A stretch of 64,000 nt of DNA from CAWKOH01 sp963851245 (lineage in GTDB: Bacteria; Actinomycetota; Acidimicrobiia; Acidimicrobiales; Palsa-688): NCBI GenBank assembly GCA_963851245.1, contig CAWKOH010000003.1, positions 629,057-693,056 of the forward strand, given 5' to 3'. The position numbers and the translations under genes are program-made. Below the pieces are notes generated by a model that was given only the letters and a program-made list of their open reading frames with translations, was not told where the DNA came from and ran no database searches. Numbering within the stretch: position 1 is the stretch's first letter; each line of letters opens with the position of its first letter. Of the stretch, positions 8,679 to 18,235 are shown in pieces.

Positions 8679-10539
8679 CTACCGCTGGCCTGCCACGGCG
8701 CGGCGGACGGAGTGCTGCACGGATTCCGACGTCAGCTCCGTTATCGGAAGGTGTCGGGCCCCCATGGCCGAGGCGATGTCGACGGCCAGTCCGAGCCGGG
8801 CGCCAGCCATCCGGCCCGAGCCGGCGGCTTCCACGTCGATCACCACGGAATCGACACCCCTGGATCGCACCAACGCCGCCGCCGCCAAAGCCGCGTCCAT
8901 GGGATCGGACCCGGCCGGCCCGGCCGTGGCCCGCCCGTCGGTGATGAGCACCAGGAGGGGCCGATGCGTGGCCAGCCGGCCCGGATCGGCCGCCACCTTC
9001 AGGGCCGCATCGATTCCCGCCGACAGCGGCGTGCGGCCGCCGGTCGGAACATCGGCGAGGCGGGCCCGGGCTACTTCAACGCTCCCGGTCGGCCGGAGTA
9101 CCACCTGGGCGCCGTCCCCTCGGAATGTCACAAGCGCCACCAGGTCTCGCCTCTGGTAAGCGTCCTTCAGCAGGCCGAGAACCGCCCCCTTGGCTGCCTT
9201 CATCCGGTCCTCCGCCCCCATGGACCCAGAGGCATCCACCGCTATGACGACGAGGTTGGCGCTCTTCTGCTCTTTGACCGCTTCCCGCAGATCCCCCGGT
9301 TCGACCAGAGCGAGTCCCGGCGCCTGCTCATCCACCCGCCGGCTGGCAGCCATCCGGACGGTGGCACCCACCGCGACCGATCCGATGGGGCCGTCGGGCC
9401 GGCGGTCCCCGATGGTGCGACCCCGCGTGGCCTGAGCCGGTGTTCTCCGACCTGACGCGGGGGACGTCTGGCTCCGGTCCCGCCCAGCCGCGACGGGCGC
9501 CACGATCACCGGCACCGGAAGCGGCTGCCGGCCCGGTTCCGCTTGACCACCTGTTGCCTCCGGCTCTTCGCGGTCTCCGGATCCTCCATTCGGTGTCGGC
9601 GTCGTCCGGCCCAGGCTCGAAAGGCGCGGGGCCGAAATGATCGTCCAGAGCCTCGGAAAGGGCATCCTGATCCAGCCCGGCGGAGTCCATCGGATGCCGG
9701 CGAGCCCGGTGGGCGAGGGCCAGCGGGGCCACTATTCGTACTTCTTCGGGGCCGGCCTCGCTCCGGCCTTCCCATCCGGCCAGGGCGGCGGCGGCCCGGC
9801 AGATGGTCAGGTCGGCCCGCAGCCCTTCGGCCCCGACCGACGAACACAACGCCGACACCGCCTCGAGCGTCCCTTCCGCCAGGGCGGCCGGTCGAGCCGC
9901 CGCCAGACGGGCGGCCAAGTCTGCCTCCGCCGAGGCGTAAGCGCTCCGCACCTGGTCGGGTGCGGAGTCGAACTCCAGACGGGTCCTCACCGCCGCGGCC
10001 CGCTCGCCCGGATCCACGGCGGACCGGATCTCGACAGCCAGGCCAAAACGATCGAGAAGCTGCGGGCGCAGGTCTCCCTCCTCCGGGTTCATGGAACCGA
10101 TCAGCAAGAAACGGCTGGCGTGAGTCTCGGACAGCCCTTCCCTTTCCACCCGGTTGACACCGCTGGCCGCCACGTCGAGAAGAACATCGACCAGATGATC
10201 CGGCAGCAGGTTGATCTCGTCGACATAGAGGACGCCTCCGTGCGCCGAGGCCAGGAGGCCCGGGGACAGCCTGGTCTCCCCACCCGTCAGGGCCGCTGCC
10301 AGGTCCAGGGTCCCGACTACCCGATCCTCAGTAGCCCCTATAGGCAGCTCCACGAACGGGGCGCCGCCAGGAAGCAGGGCGGCCAAGCCGCGAGCCAGGG
10401 TGGACTTGGCGCTGCCCTTGTCACCGCGCAGCAGTACACCTCCGATCCGCGGATCGACCGCGGTCAACACCAGCGCCAGCTTGGCCTGCTCCTGCCCCAC
10501 CACAGCCGAGAAGGGCAGCAGGTCACTCGTGTGGCTCAC
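8679..10539 (-). CDS. ChlI/ChlD-type fused metal chelatase subunit (AAA plus VWA), one frameshift
   Basis: The N-terminal half is an AAA+ ATPase: VVGQEQAKLAL, Walker A LLRGDKGSAKSTLARGL, Walker B VLYVDEINLL, then LLIGSMNPEEGDLRPQLLDRFGL (sensor region of BchI/ChlI). After an acidic/proline-rich linker the C-terminal half is a von Willebrand A domain with the MIDAS motif VDASGSMG. Together, about 620 residues, it resembles the single I-D fusion of actinobacteria (Rv2850c type). It probably energises CobN for cobalt insertion in place of CobST. The GTG start overlaps the cobN stop by 4 bp. One frameshift lies in the linker near 9565-9600 and cannot be placed exactly because the linker is poorly conserved. 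Confidence 0.85.
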
Positions 10540-13500
10540 CTCGACTCCTCCCATCCTTCCGCCTCGAGCAAAGCCCCCCTCAGGGTGTCCAAGGCGGCCG
10601 GCGAGGGGTCCCACAACCCGCGCTCCACCGCCTCGAGCAGCCGCTCGGCCATGCTCTTGAGCGCCCACGGATTGGAGTTCTCGAGAAACTTCCGGATCTC
10701 CGGATCGGCCACGTAGGCCTCGGTGACCTTCTCGTACATCCAATCCTCGACGATGCCGGCGGTGGCGTCGTAGCCGAAGAGGTAGTCGACGGTGGCGGCC
10801 AGCTCGAAGGCGCCCTTGTAACCGTGCCGGGTCATGGCTTGAATCCACTTCGGGTTTATGACCCGGGTCCTCACCACCCTGGCGGCCTCCTCCGCCAGGC
10901 TGCGCACCCGGGGCCGGGCCGGGTCGGCCGAGTCCCCGAACGCCGCCAGCGGGGCCCGGCCCGAGAGGGCCCGCACGGTTGCAACCATCCCGCCGTGGTC
11001 CTGGAGGTAGTCGTCGGAATCGAAAATGTCGTGTTCCCGGTTGTCCTGGTTCTTCACGGCGATCTCGATGGTCGAGAACCGCCGGCGCATGGACTCGGCC
11101 GCCGGCACACCCATCCCGGCCCGGCCGTAGCTGTACCCGCTCCAGGCCGTGTAGACGGCGGCCAGATCCTCGTCGCTGCGCCAGTCCCGGCTCTCCAGGA
11201 GCGGGAGGATCCCCGAGCCGTACGCACCGGGTTTGGCCCCGAATATGCGGGCATCTCCATCGTCGAATCCGGCCAGGGTCACCGCCTGGTCCAGCAGGTC
11301 TATGAGGTGGGGGAAGGCGTCGCGGAAGAAGCCGGATATGCGCAGCACCACGTCTACCCGGGGCCGGCCCAGTTCGTCATCGGAAATCAGCTCGACCCCG
11401 GTGACGCGGCCCGACTCGACCTGCCATACCGGGCGTACCCCCAGCAGGGCCAGGGCTTCTGCCACGTCGTCGCCGCCCGTCCGCATGGCCGCCGTGCCCC
11501 ACACGACGAGGCCCACGCTGGTCGGGTAGCGACCCTCGTCACGGAGGTACCGGGCCAGCAACCCGTGAGCCAATCCCTGGCCGACTTCCCAGGCCAGTCG
11601 GGACGGGAGGGCCTTGGGATCGACCGAGTAGAAGTTCCGACCTGTCGGCAGGACGTGGGCCATGCCGCGGGTGGGCGCTCCGCTCGGCCCAGGCGGCACC
11701 CACCGCCCGGCCAGGGCAGCCAGAACCGCCGTCAGCTCGGAGCCGGTGGCGTCGAGAGCGGGGCGGAGGCAGGTGTCGACCCACTCCAGCGCCCGGGCCT
11801 CCGTTGCCGAGCCCGGTTCCCTGCTCCCGGCGAGGAGCTGCCGGCATTCGGCCTCCACGGCGTCCACTTCTGCCCGGGTCGCTCCCTCCCCGAGTGATAC
11901 CTGCAAACGTTCGGCGACGCCCTCCCGCAACGATGGCGCCCCTCCCTGAGGAAGCCTGGTCAGGGCCGCCAGCAGATCGAGCAGAACGTCTCCCTGAGGC
12001 ACCTGCCCGAGAACGTGGAGCCCGCCTCGGATCTGGGCGTCCTTCAGCTCGCACAGATAACCGTCCACGTGATTGACCAGCTCGTCGAAGCCTTCGCCTT
12101 CGGGCGCTTCAGCCACGCCGAGGTCCCGGTGCAGCTCGGCGGAGACCAAGAGGTCCCACACCTTTTTCCTGATGGCCGGCAACTTCGACGGGTCGAGCGA
12201 CGCCACCTGGGCGTGCTCGTCGAGCAGTTGCTCCAGCCTGGCGATGTCGTCGTAGCTGTCGGCCCGGGTCATCGGAGGCACCAGGTGGTCGACGATGATG
12301 GCGTGGGCCCGGCGCTTGGCCTGGGTTCCCTCGCCCGGATCGTTGACGACGAAGGGATAGATCAGCGGAACGTCACCGAGGGCGACGTCGGGATAGCACG
12401 ACGCCGACAGACCCACCCCCTTACCGGGGAGCCACTCGAGTGTGCCGTGCTTGCCGGCGTGGATGATGACGTCCGCCCGCCAGCCCTGGTCCAGCCACCG
12501 GTAGAAGCCGAGGTAGTGGTGCGTCGGGGCCAGGTCGGGAGAGTGGTAGATGGCGATGGGGTTCTCCCCGAAGCCGCGAGGCGGCTGCACCGTTACGAGG
12601 ACACCACCGAGGTCGATTCCGGCGAAAGCCAGATCCCCCGACTCCGGGTCCCGGTACACCGAACCGGGCGCCTCACCCCACGCGTCCTCGACGCCGGCCC
12701 GAGCGGCGGGATCGACCGTGGACCACCACTCTCGATAGGTGTTACCCGGCCAGCGACCGGGCGCCCGAGACAGCTGATCGGCGGTCAGAGAGTCATGCTC
12801 GTAGGAGAACGAGTCGATGAGCTCGGCCATGAGATCGTCGCCGCCGGCGGGGATGCGGTCGACCCGGTAGCCGGCGCCGGCGAGGGCCCGGAGGAGGGCT
12901 ATCACCGAGGCCGGGGTGTCCAGCCCGACCGCGTTGCCGATGCGGCTGCGCCGGGTGGGATAAGCCGACATGACAATCGCCACCCGCCGCTCGCGCCGCG
13001 GGGTGTGACGCAGCTTGGCCATGCGCACGGCCAGACCGGCCACCCGGTCGACCCGGTCGGCGAGCGTGCGGTAGGCGCTCACCGGTGTGCCCAGACTGTC
13101 GCCGTCGTCGACCTCCTCGTTGAACGAGAAGGGAACCGCCACCACCCGCCCGTCGAACTCCGGGATGGCGACCCGCATGGCCACATCGATGGGAAAAAGG
13201 CCGGACGTCGCGGCCTCCCAGTCCCGTTGCGACGAGGTGGCCGTGATGGCCTGAACGACCGGAACTCCCAGCGCGCCCAAGGCCGAGGCATCCCAGGCCA
13301 GGCCGTCTGCGGCGGAGGTCCCCGAGACGAGGACCGTCGTGATCAGGGCGTCAGGCCGTTCGCCTGCCAGCAGCTCGAGGGCCGGCACCCTCCCGTCAGC
13401 GTCGGGACGAAGCGAGTAGCACCACACGGCGGTGACGGCCGCGCCGCGTGCCTCGAGCGCGCCGCAAAGGTCGTCAACGAAGCCGGTGTTGCCGGCTATC

Positions 13501-14006
13501 AGATGGGCCCGGTAGAAGAGGATGGCGACGCGTGGCCCCGCCCCGCCGGGCGGTTCGCTCTGCCGGTAGACACCGGTGGCCGGCACCTCAGCCGGCGGAT
13601 CGAACCCGAACCCCGTCAGGCAGACGGTGTCGGATACGAAGCGCAGGAGGTGTTCGGTGTTCCCCAACCCGCCGTGCACCAGGTACTCGAACGCCTGGGC
13701 GACCAGGGAGCTTGGCACCGTCGACGCCGCAGTCATCTCGGCGTCGGGGGCCGCCTCGCCTCCGAAGGCGATCAGCGGGATACCAGAGGCCAGGCACTGT
13801 TGGCGCAGATCGCCGAAGCGCCCCGGCCAGGCCCGGGCTCCACCGAGCAGGCGGACCATCACCACCTCGACCTCTTCCAGGTCGACGGCTCCGCCCATGG
13901 CGGCCGGATCCGCGGCGCGCACCGGCGGGAACCCGTCCGGGAGGCCCTCGATGATCGAACGCAGAGCCAGGATCTCACTCGGGGCGTTGGTCAGGTACAG
14001 GATCAC
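10536..14006 (-). CDS. cobN: cobaltochelatase subunit CobN
   Basis: A 1156-residue large chelatase subunit, close to the usual 1200. It binds hydrogenobyrinic acid a,c-diamide and inserts cobalt with the help of an AAA/VWA motor. Recognisable segments are IHAGKHGTLEWLPGKGVGLS (family signature), IYPFVVNDPGEGTQAKRRAH, VVWGTAAMRTGGDDVAEALALLG and, near the end, the MTRHGYKGAFELAATVDYLFGYDATA block. CobN implies the late, oxygen-dependent cobalt insertion route. The GTG start lies 3 bp after the cobQ stop and the stop overlaps the chelatase-motor start, so motor and substrate-binding subunit are made together. Confidence 0.96.
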   Translation of the reverse strand: MILYLTNAPSEILALRSIIEGLPDGFPPVRAADPAAMGGAVDLEEVEVVMVRLLGGARAWPGRFGDLRQQCLASGIPLIAFGGEAAPDAEMTAASTVPSSLVAQAFEYLVHGGLGNTEHLLRFVSDTVCLTGFGFDPPAEVPATGVYRQSEPPGGAGPRVAILFYRAHLIAGNTGFVDDLCGALEARGAAVTAVWCYSLRPDADGRVPALELLAGERPDALITTVLVSGTSAADGLAWDASALGALGVPVVQAITATSSQRDWEAATSGLFPIDVAMRVAIPEFDGRVVAVPFSFNEEVDDGDSLGTPVSAYRTLADRVDRVAGLAVRMAKLRHTPRRERRVAIVMSAYPTRRSRIGNAVGLDTPASVIALLRALAGAGYRVDRIPAGGDDLMAELIDSFSYEHDSLTADQLSRAPGRWPGNTYREWWSTVDPAARAGVEDAWGEAPGSVYRDPESGDLAFAGIDLGGVLVTVQPPRGFGENPIAIYHSPDLAPTHHYLGFYRWLDQGWRADVIIHAGKHGTLEWLPGKGVGLSASCYPDVALGDVPLIYPFVVNDPGEGTQAKRRAHAIIVDHLVPPMTRADSYDDIARLEQLLDEHAQVASLDPSKLPAIRKKVWDLLVSAELHRDLGVAEAPEGEGFDELVNHVDGYLCELKDAQIRGGLHVLGQVPQGDVLLDLLAALTRLPQGGAPSLREGVAERLQVSLGEGATRAEVDAVEAECRQLLAGSREPGSATEARALEWVDTCLRPALDATGSELTAVLAALAGRWVPPGPSGAPTRGMAHVLPTGRNFYSVDPKALPSRLAWEVGQGLAHGLLARYLRDEGRYPTSVGLVVWGTAAMRTGGDDVAEALALLGVRPVWQVESGRVTGVELISDDELGRPRVDVVLRISGFFRDAFPHLIDLLDQAVTLAGFDDGDARIFGAKPGAYGSGILPLLESRDWRSDEDLAAVYTAWSGYSYGRAGMGVPAAESMRRRFSTIEIAVKNQDNREHDIFDSDDYLQDHGGMVATVRALSGRAPLAAFGDSADPARPRVRSLAEEAARVVRTRVINPKWIQAMTRHGYKGAFELAATVDYLFGYDATAGIVEDWMYEKVTEAYVADPEIRKFLENSNPWALKSMAERLLEAVERGLWDPSPAALDTLRGALLEAEGWEESR

Positions 14007-14009
14007 GCT

Positions 14010-15539
14010 TCAGCTCCGGGCCAGCCGGGGTCGCCGCCTGGACTGGTCGATCAGGGCCTCGACGGCGGCCATATCGAGATGCTCTTCCATGGCGTCCGCC
14101 AACCGGTCGAAGCGCGCCGTCCGGGCCTCGGCGAATGACAGCTTTCCAGCTGCCCACGGCCGCCCGGCCCGGCTCGCCACGGCGCTGAGGAACCGGCGCC
14201 GAAAGCCGTCCGCCTCGAAGAGGCCATGGAGGCTGGTACCCAGCACCGCGCCGCCGGCGGCCTCACTGCCTTCGAAGCCGGAATGCAGCTCCAGCCACGG
14301 ATTCGACGGTTCGGTCCGCCCATTGTGAATCTCATAGCCAGTGACGGGGCAGCCGAAAGCGGTGCCCTCGGCCGCCCTGGTGATCTTGTCGGGGTGAAAC
14401 ACCGTCTTTACGGGAAGCAGGCCGAGACCGGCGACAGTGGCGGCCCGCTTCGCTTCGACCGCGTCGTCGATCTCCTCCCCCAGCATCTGGTAGCCGCCGC
14501 AGACGCCGAGGACGGTGCTCTTGCCCTGGTGCCGGCGCGACAGGGTGGTCAAGGCATCGGCGAGGCCGGTTACCCGGAGCCAGTGCAGGTCGGCCACGGT
14601 CGACTTGCTGCCCGGGAGTATCACGAGGTCCGGATGGCCAAGAGACGCCGGCGATTCCACCATCCGCAGCCTGACGGCAGGCTCGACGGTCAGGGCGTCG
14701 AAGTCGGTGAAATTCGAGATATGAGGGAATCGCACCACGGCGACGTCGAGGCCCGCCGCGCCGGGGCCGGTGGGTCCGGCGGGTCCGGCGGGCGCGGCCG
14801 CGTGAGGCCAGCCCGTGCGCAGGGCGAGCGAGTCCTCGGCGTCGATACCGACCCCGTCCAACCACGGAATCACCCCGATGGTGGGGATACCGGTCCGCCG
14901 CTCGAGCTCCGCCGGCGCCTCCCGAAGGAGGGTTGGATCACCCCGGAACTTGTTGATCACGAAGCCGCTGATCAACTTCCGCCACTCCTCAGGCAGGAGA
15001 GTCACGGTCCCGAACATGGCGGCGAAAACGCCGCCCCGATCGATATCGCCGACCAGGATGGCCGGGAACCCGGCCGCCTCGGCGACCCGCAGGTTCACGA
15101 CGTCGTGTTCGAGCAGGTTTATCTCGGCCGGGCTGCCGGCGCCCTCGCACAACACCACGTCATAGCGCCCCCGCAGGCTCTCGAGCTGCCCGATGACGAT
15201 CGGCCACAGGTCCGCTTTGGCCTTTTGATAAGCGGCTGCGTCGAGGACCGCCCACGGCCGCCCCATCACGACGACCTGGCTGCTACGACTGGATGTCGGC
15301 TTCAGGAGGATGGGATTCATGGCCGCTTCTGCAGCCACACCGGCGGCCTGGGCCTGAGCGAATTGAGCCCGCCCTATCTCGTGTCCCTCGGCCGTGACCG
15401 CCGAGTTGAGGGCCATGTTCTGGGCCTTGAAGGGGGCGACTGTCACGCCGCGGCGGGCCAGCAGGCGGCACAGTCCGGTGACCAGGGTGGTCTTGCCCGA
15501 GTCGCTGGTGGTCCCACAGACCATGAGTCCACCGCTCAT
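14010..15539 (-). CDS. cobQ: cobyric acid synthase CobQ/CbiP
   Basis: A 509-residue glutamine-dependent amidotransferase that amidates corrin side chains b, d, e and g. The N-terminal synthetase domain starts MSGGLMVCGTTSDSGKTTLV (P-loop) and continues FKAQNMALNS, LCEGAGSPAEINL and FPAILVGDIDRGGVFA. The C-terminal class I glutaminase domain has VLGVCGGYQMLGE with the nucleophilic cysteine and a later GLFE/H-containing end (LGTSLHGLFEADGFRR). I chose the ATG at 15539, which gives the normal CobQ N-terminus; the upstream in-frame extension has no homology and overlaps the next gene. Confidence 0.96.
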   Translation of the reverse strand: MSGGLMVCGTTSDSGKTTLVTGLCRLLARRGVTVAPFKAQNMALNSAVTAEGHEIGRAQFAQAQAAGVAAEAAMNPILLKPTSSRSSQVVVMGRPWAVLDAAAYQKAKADLWPIVIGQLESLRGRYDVVLCEGAGSPAEINLLEHDVVNLRVAEAAGFPAILVGDIDRGGVFAAMFGTVTLLPEEWRKLISGFVINKFRGDPTLLREAPAELERRTGIPTIGVIPWLDGVGIDAEDSLALRTGWPHAAAPAGPAGPTGPGAAGLDVAVVRFPHISNFTDFDALTVEPAVRLRMVESPASLGHPDLVILPGSKSTVADLHWLRVTGLADALTTLSRRHQGKSTVLGVCGGYQMLGEEIDDAVEAKRAATVAGLGLLPVKTVFHPDKITRAAEGTAFGCPVTGYEIHNGRTEPSNPWLELHSGFEGSEAAGGAVLGTSLHGLFEADGFRRRFLSAVASRAGRPWAAGKLSFAEARTARFDRLADAMEEHLDMAAVEALIDQSRRRPRLARS

Positions 15540-15600
15540 CGATGCAGCCCTCGGGTGGTGCTCTTCCGGCCCCTGACACTGGACGGCTGCGCCAGGTCGC

Positions 15601-16524
15601 TCACCGCTCGCACAGCGCGGCCTCCAGACGGTCGAGGCCGCTGCGGTCCGGGACGGCGATGCGCACCACCCCGCGCAGCCCGAAGCTGCCGCAATCCCGC
15701 ACGGCGATAGCGCGGGCGGCCAGGTGCTCCCGCAAATCAGGGGCGTCGACCAGGACCCAGTTGGCCTCGGAGGGCCGAGGTTGGAAGCCGGCCCGGGCGA
15801 GAACATCCACCAGGTCTCGTCGTAGGGCGGCCGTGGCCTCGGCCCAACCGGGCAGGTCGACGGTGTCAAGAAGGGCGGGAAGAGCAGCGGCGACCAGACC
15901 GTTGACCGACCATTGCGGCTGGCGGGCCCGGATCCGCTCCGCCAGGCGGGCGTCTGGCCCCAGCACGTATCCGACCCGCAACCCCGGGCAGGCCAGCAGC
16001 TTCGTGAGCGAACCGAGCACGACCGCACCGGCCGCGGCGTCACCACGGGTCCAGGTCCCGGTGGCGAGAGGCCAGAAAGCTTCGTCCCAGACCGCCGCCC
16101 GATCGCCGGGTGCGGCCAGCAGGCCGGTTGGGTTGTGCGGGTTGGACCGCCAAAGAGGGGCGGTCCGATCCGTGTGCTCGAGATGGCGCCGGTAGAGGGA
16201 GAAGTCCGGTTCGTCGACCCAGCCGGCCTTGAGCTCGGCGGCGACCAGGGCGATGGCCTCGGCGCCGCCGTTCGTCAGGACGAGATGTTCAGCATCGACG
16301 CCCATCGCCGCGGCCAGAGCCGCGGTGGCGGGGCCCGGATCGGGATAGCGGGTGAGGCCGTCGAGATGACGGGCCACGACCGCAACCACACCGGGAGCTA
16401 CCGGGTTGAGGCTGGCCGACAGGTCCAGTACCTCGGAGCGGTCAATGCCGAGGGCCGCCGCCAACCGGTCGCCGTCGCCGCCGTGCGGACCGGGCTCGGG
16501 TGCCAGCCGAACGGCGGACCTCAC
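15601..16524 (-). CDS. cobD: threonine-phosphate decarboxylase-like aminotransferase (CobD/CobC)
   Basis: A 307-residue fold-type I PLP enzyme of the HisC/CobC group. DLSASLNPVAPG near the start, YPDPGPATAALAAAMGV, TNGGAEAIALVA (phosphate cup) and GSLTKLLACPGLRVGYVLG with the Schiff-base lysine are all visible; SNPHNPTGLL is the usual NPxNPTG motif. In cobalamin synthesis it decarboxylates threonine phosphate to aminopropanol phosphate, the nucleotide-loop linker. The GTG start overlaps the cbiB stop by 4 bp, and the product is the co-substrate of CbiB, which supports this role over histidinol-phosphate aminotransferase. Confidence 0.88.
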   Translation of the reverse strand: MRSAVRLAPEPGPHGGDGDRLAAALGIDRSEVLDLSASLNPVAPGVVAVVARHLDGLTRYPDPGPATAALAAAMGVDAEHLVLTNGGAEAIALVAAELKAGWVDEPDFSLYRRHLEHTDRTAPLWRSNPHNPTGLLAAPGDRAAVWDEAFWPLATGTWTRGDAAAGAVVLGSLTKLLACPGLRVGYVLGPDARLAERIRARQPQWSVNGLVAAALPALLDTVDLPGWAEATAALRRDLVDVLARAGFQPRPSEANWVLVDAPDLREHLAARAIAVRDCGSFGLRGVVRIAVPDRSGLDRLEAALCER

Positions 16525-17531
16525 TGGACTCTCTTTCTCATGGCCGCCCGTAGGAGTGAGCGGGTTGCCCTGGGTGCGTGGACCAGCAGCCTCGGCGCCA
16601 GAACCAGTACGCCGAGAGCGATGGTCACGTCGCGGCTCAGAGTCCGGGCTCGTTCGATATCACCGACCTGGGCCGGCCTTCCATCACCGAGCGCCGGCCG
16701 CAGCTCGGTCCCGTGTCCATAGCGGTTGGGGCCGCCGAGCCGGAGTCCCAGGGCGGCGGCAAACGACGCCTCGGCTACACCCGCATTGGGTGACGGATGG
16801 GCCGGGGCCTGAGTGCGCACCGCCATCCAGACCCGAGCGGCCGAGGCGGGCCGAACCGCGGCGACCAGCAGGGCGGTGAGGCGGGCCGGCACCCAGGCCG
16901 CGAGGTCGTCGGCGCGGGCACTCGCCCATCCGAAGCGGGCGTAACGAGGAGAGCGATGGCCGACCATGGCGTCGAGGGTGTTGAGAGCCCGGTACGCAAG
17001 TACACCCGGGGCTCCCCCGATGGAGGCCCAGAAGACTGGGGCCACGATGGCATCGACGGTGTTCTCGGCCACCGATTCCACGACGGCCCGGCTTATCTCC
17101 GGGGCGTCGAGCCGGCTCGGATCCCGCCCGACTAGCGCAGGCAGCACTTGCCGGGAGGCAACCAGATCCCCGCTGCGCAGCGGCCCGGCCACCTTTTCGG
17201 CGGCGGCCTCCAGAGCCTTGCCGGCTACCGCGACGTAGGTTGCCAATGAGATGGCCGCCAGCTCCCGGAACGCTCGATCTCGCGGTCCGGCTCGCCGGTG
17301 GTCATCCGACCGCCTGCTCCTGGGGCGCAGGCTCCATCCGGTGGCCAGCGCCGCCCCCACCCCCGCAGCAGCGTAGGCAACGCCGGCCCGGCGGCGGTCC
17401 GCGTAACAGAGCCGCTCCAAAGCTTGCATGGCCTGCCCGTAGCGGGCGACGGGATGCCAGGAGGCCGGAGGCTCCCCGAGGAGCCGGTCCGCGACCAGGC
17501 CCACCACGACGGCGGTGTCTCTGCCGGTCAT
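16521..17531 (-). CDS. cbiB: adenosylcobinamide-phosphate synthase CbiB
   Basis: A 336-residue integral membrane protein that attaches aminopropanol (phosphate) to adenosylcobyric acid. The start TAVVVGLVADRLLGEPP and HPVARYGQAM, and later VVESVAENTVDAIVAPVFWA with GGAPGVLAYRALNTLDAMVGH, are strong CbiB signatures. The ATG at 17531 overlaps the cobS stop (ATGA); a longer in-frame extension upstream is only the antisense-like continuation through cobS and is not real. Several hydrophobic helices are present. Confidence 0.95.
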   Translation of the reverse strand: MTGRDTAVVVGLVADRLLGEPPASWHPVARYGQAMQALERLCYADRRRAGVAYAAAGVGAALATGWSLRPRSRRSDDHRRAGPRDRAFRELAAISLATYVAVAGKALEAAAEKVAGPLRSGDLVASRQVLPALVGRDPSRLDAPEISRAVVESVAENTVDAIVAPVFWASIGGAPGVLAYRALNTLDAMVGHRSPRYARFGWASARADDLAAWVPARLTALLVAAVRPASAARVWMAVRTQAPAHPSPNAGVAEASFAAALGLRLGGPNRYGHGTELRPALGDGRPAQVGDIERARTLSRDVTIALGVLVLAPRLLVHAPRATRSLLRAAMRKRVQ

Positions 17532-18235
17532 GACCACCGGGCCGCCGCCACGATCAGCCCTGCTGTTTCCGCCAGTACCCCCGCCGCCCCGAGCACATCC
17601 CCGGTGAAGCCCCCCAAGCGACGGCGGGCCAGCCAGACCACCGAACCGCCGGCGACCACGGCCGCGACCACGCTTACCGCTCCCGCCGGGAGCCGCCAGG
17701 CAAAAGCCAAACCCAAGGACAGACCGACACCGGCGATCAAGGGAGCCCACCGGGGCGACCCGGAGAACGCGGAGGCCAGACCGCCTTCCGCTCGGGCATA
17801 CGGCTGGGTCCGAGCTATCAAGGCCATTCCCGTTCTCGACAGGCACCAGAGAGCCACCAGCAGGATCACGCTTGGCCGGATCGCCGCCAGGGCCGCCCAG
17901 CGCAGCAGGAGGACCGCAATCGCCACCCCTACACCGAACGCCCCCACTTCGGGCGAAGCCATCACAGCCAGACGCCGGTCGCGGTCGAGGTGAGGGAGTA
18001 ATCCGTCCGCGCTGTCGACCAGCCCGTCGAAATGAAGCAGACCGGTCACGACCAGGTCGGCGGCCACGACCAGAGCGGCGGAGAGCTGTGCGCTCCACAA
18101 CCGGTTGGCGGCCCACCAGAGCCCGCCCAGGGCCAGGCCGATCAAGGCGCCGGCCGGCGGGAACCAGTCGAGCGTCCGCGGGCCGGGCGCCCGGGCCCGG
18201 CCGAAGGAGGTCAGGAACGAGAGTGCGCCTCTCAA
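17528..18235 (-). CDS. cobS: adenosylcobinamide-GDP ribazoletransferase CobS/CobV
   Basis: A 235-residue polytopic membrane enzyme that joins adenosylcobinamide-GDP to alpha-ribazole (phosphate), the last assembly step of the lower ligand. LLHFDGLVDSADGLLPHLDR matches the D-x-x-D-rich CobS active-site motif, and the start ALSFLTSFG resembles the family's LSFLTRLP. About six hydrophobic helices are visible. The start is probably the TTG at 18235, overlapping the cobU TGA; no better ATG/GTG exists in frame nearby. Confidence 0.93.
   Translation of the reverse strand: MRGALSFLTSFGRARAPGPRTLDWFPPAGALIGLALGGLWWAANRLWSAQLSAALVVAADLVVTGLLHFDGLVDSADGLLPHLDRDRRLAVMASPEVGAFGVGVAIAVLLLRWAALAAIRPSVILLVALWCLSRTGMALIARTQPYARAEGGLASAFSGSPRWAPLIAGVGLSLGLAFAWRLPAGAVSVVAAVVAGGSVVWLARRRLGGFTGDVLGAAGVLAETAGLIVAAARWS

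Noticed and set aside
12015..14138. Long plus-strand open frame (707 codons) opposite cobN
   Set aside because: It has the composition of antisense GC-rich frames, no family motifs, and lies wholly over the well-supported cobN gene.
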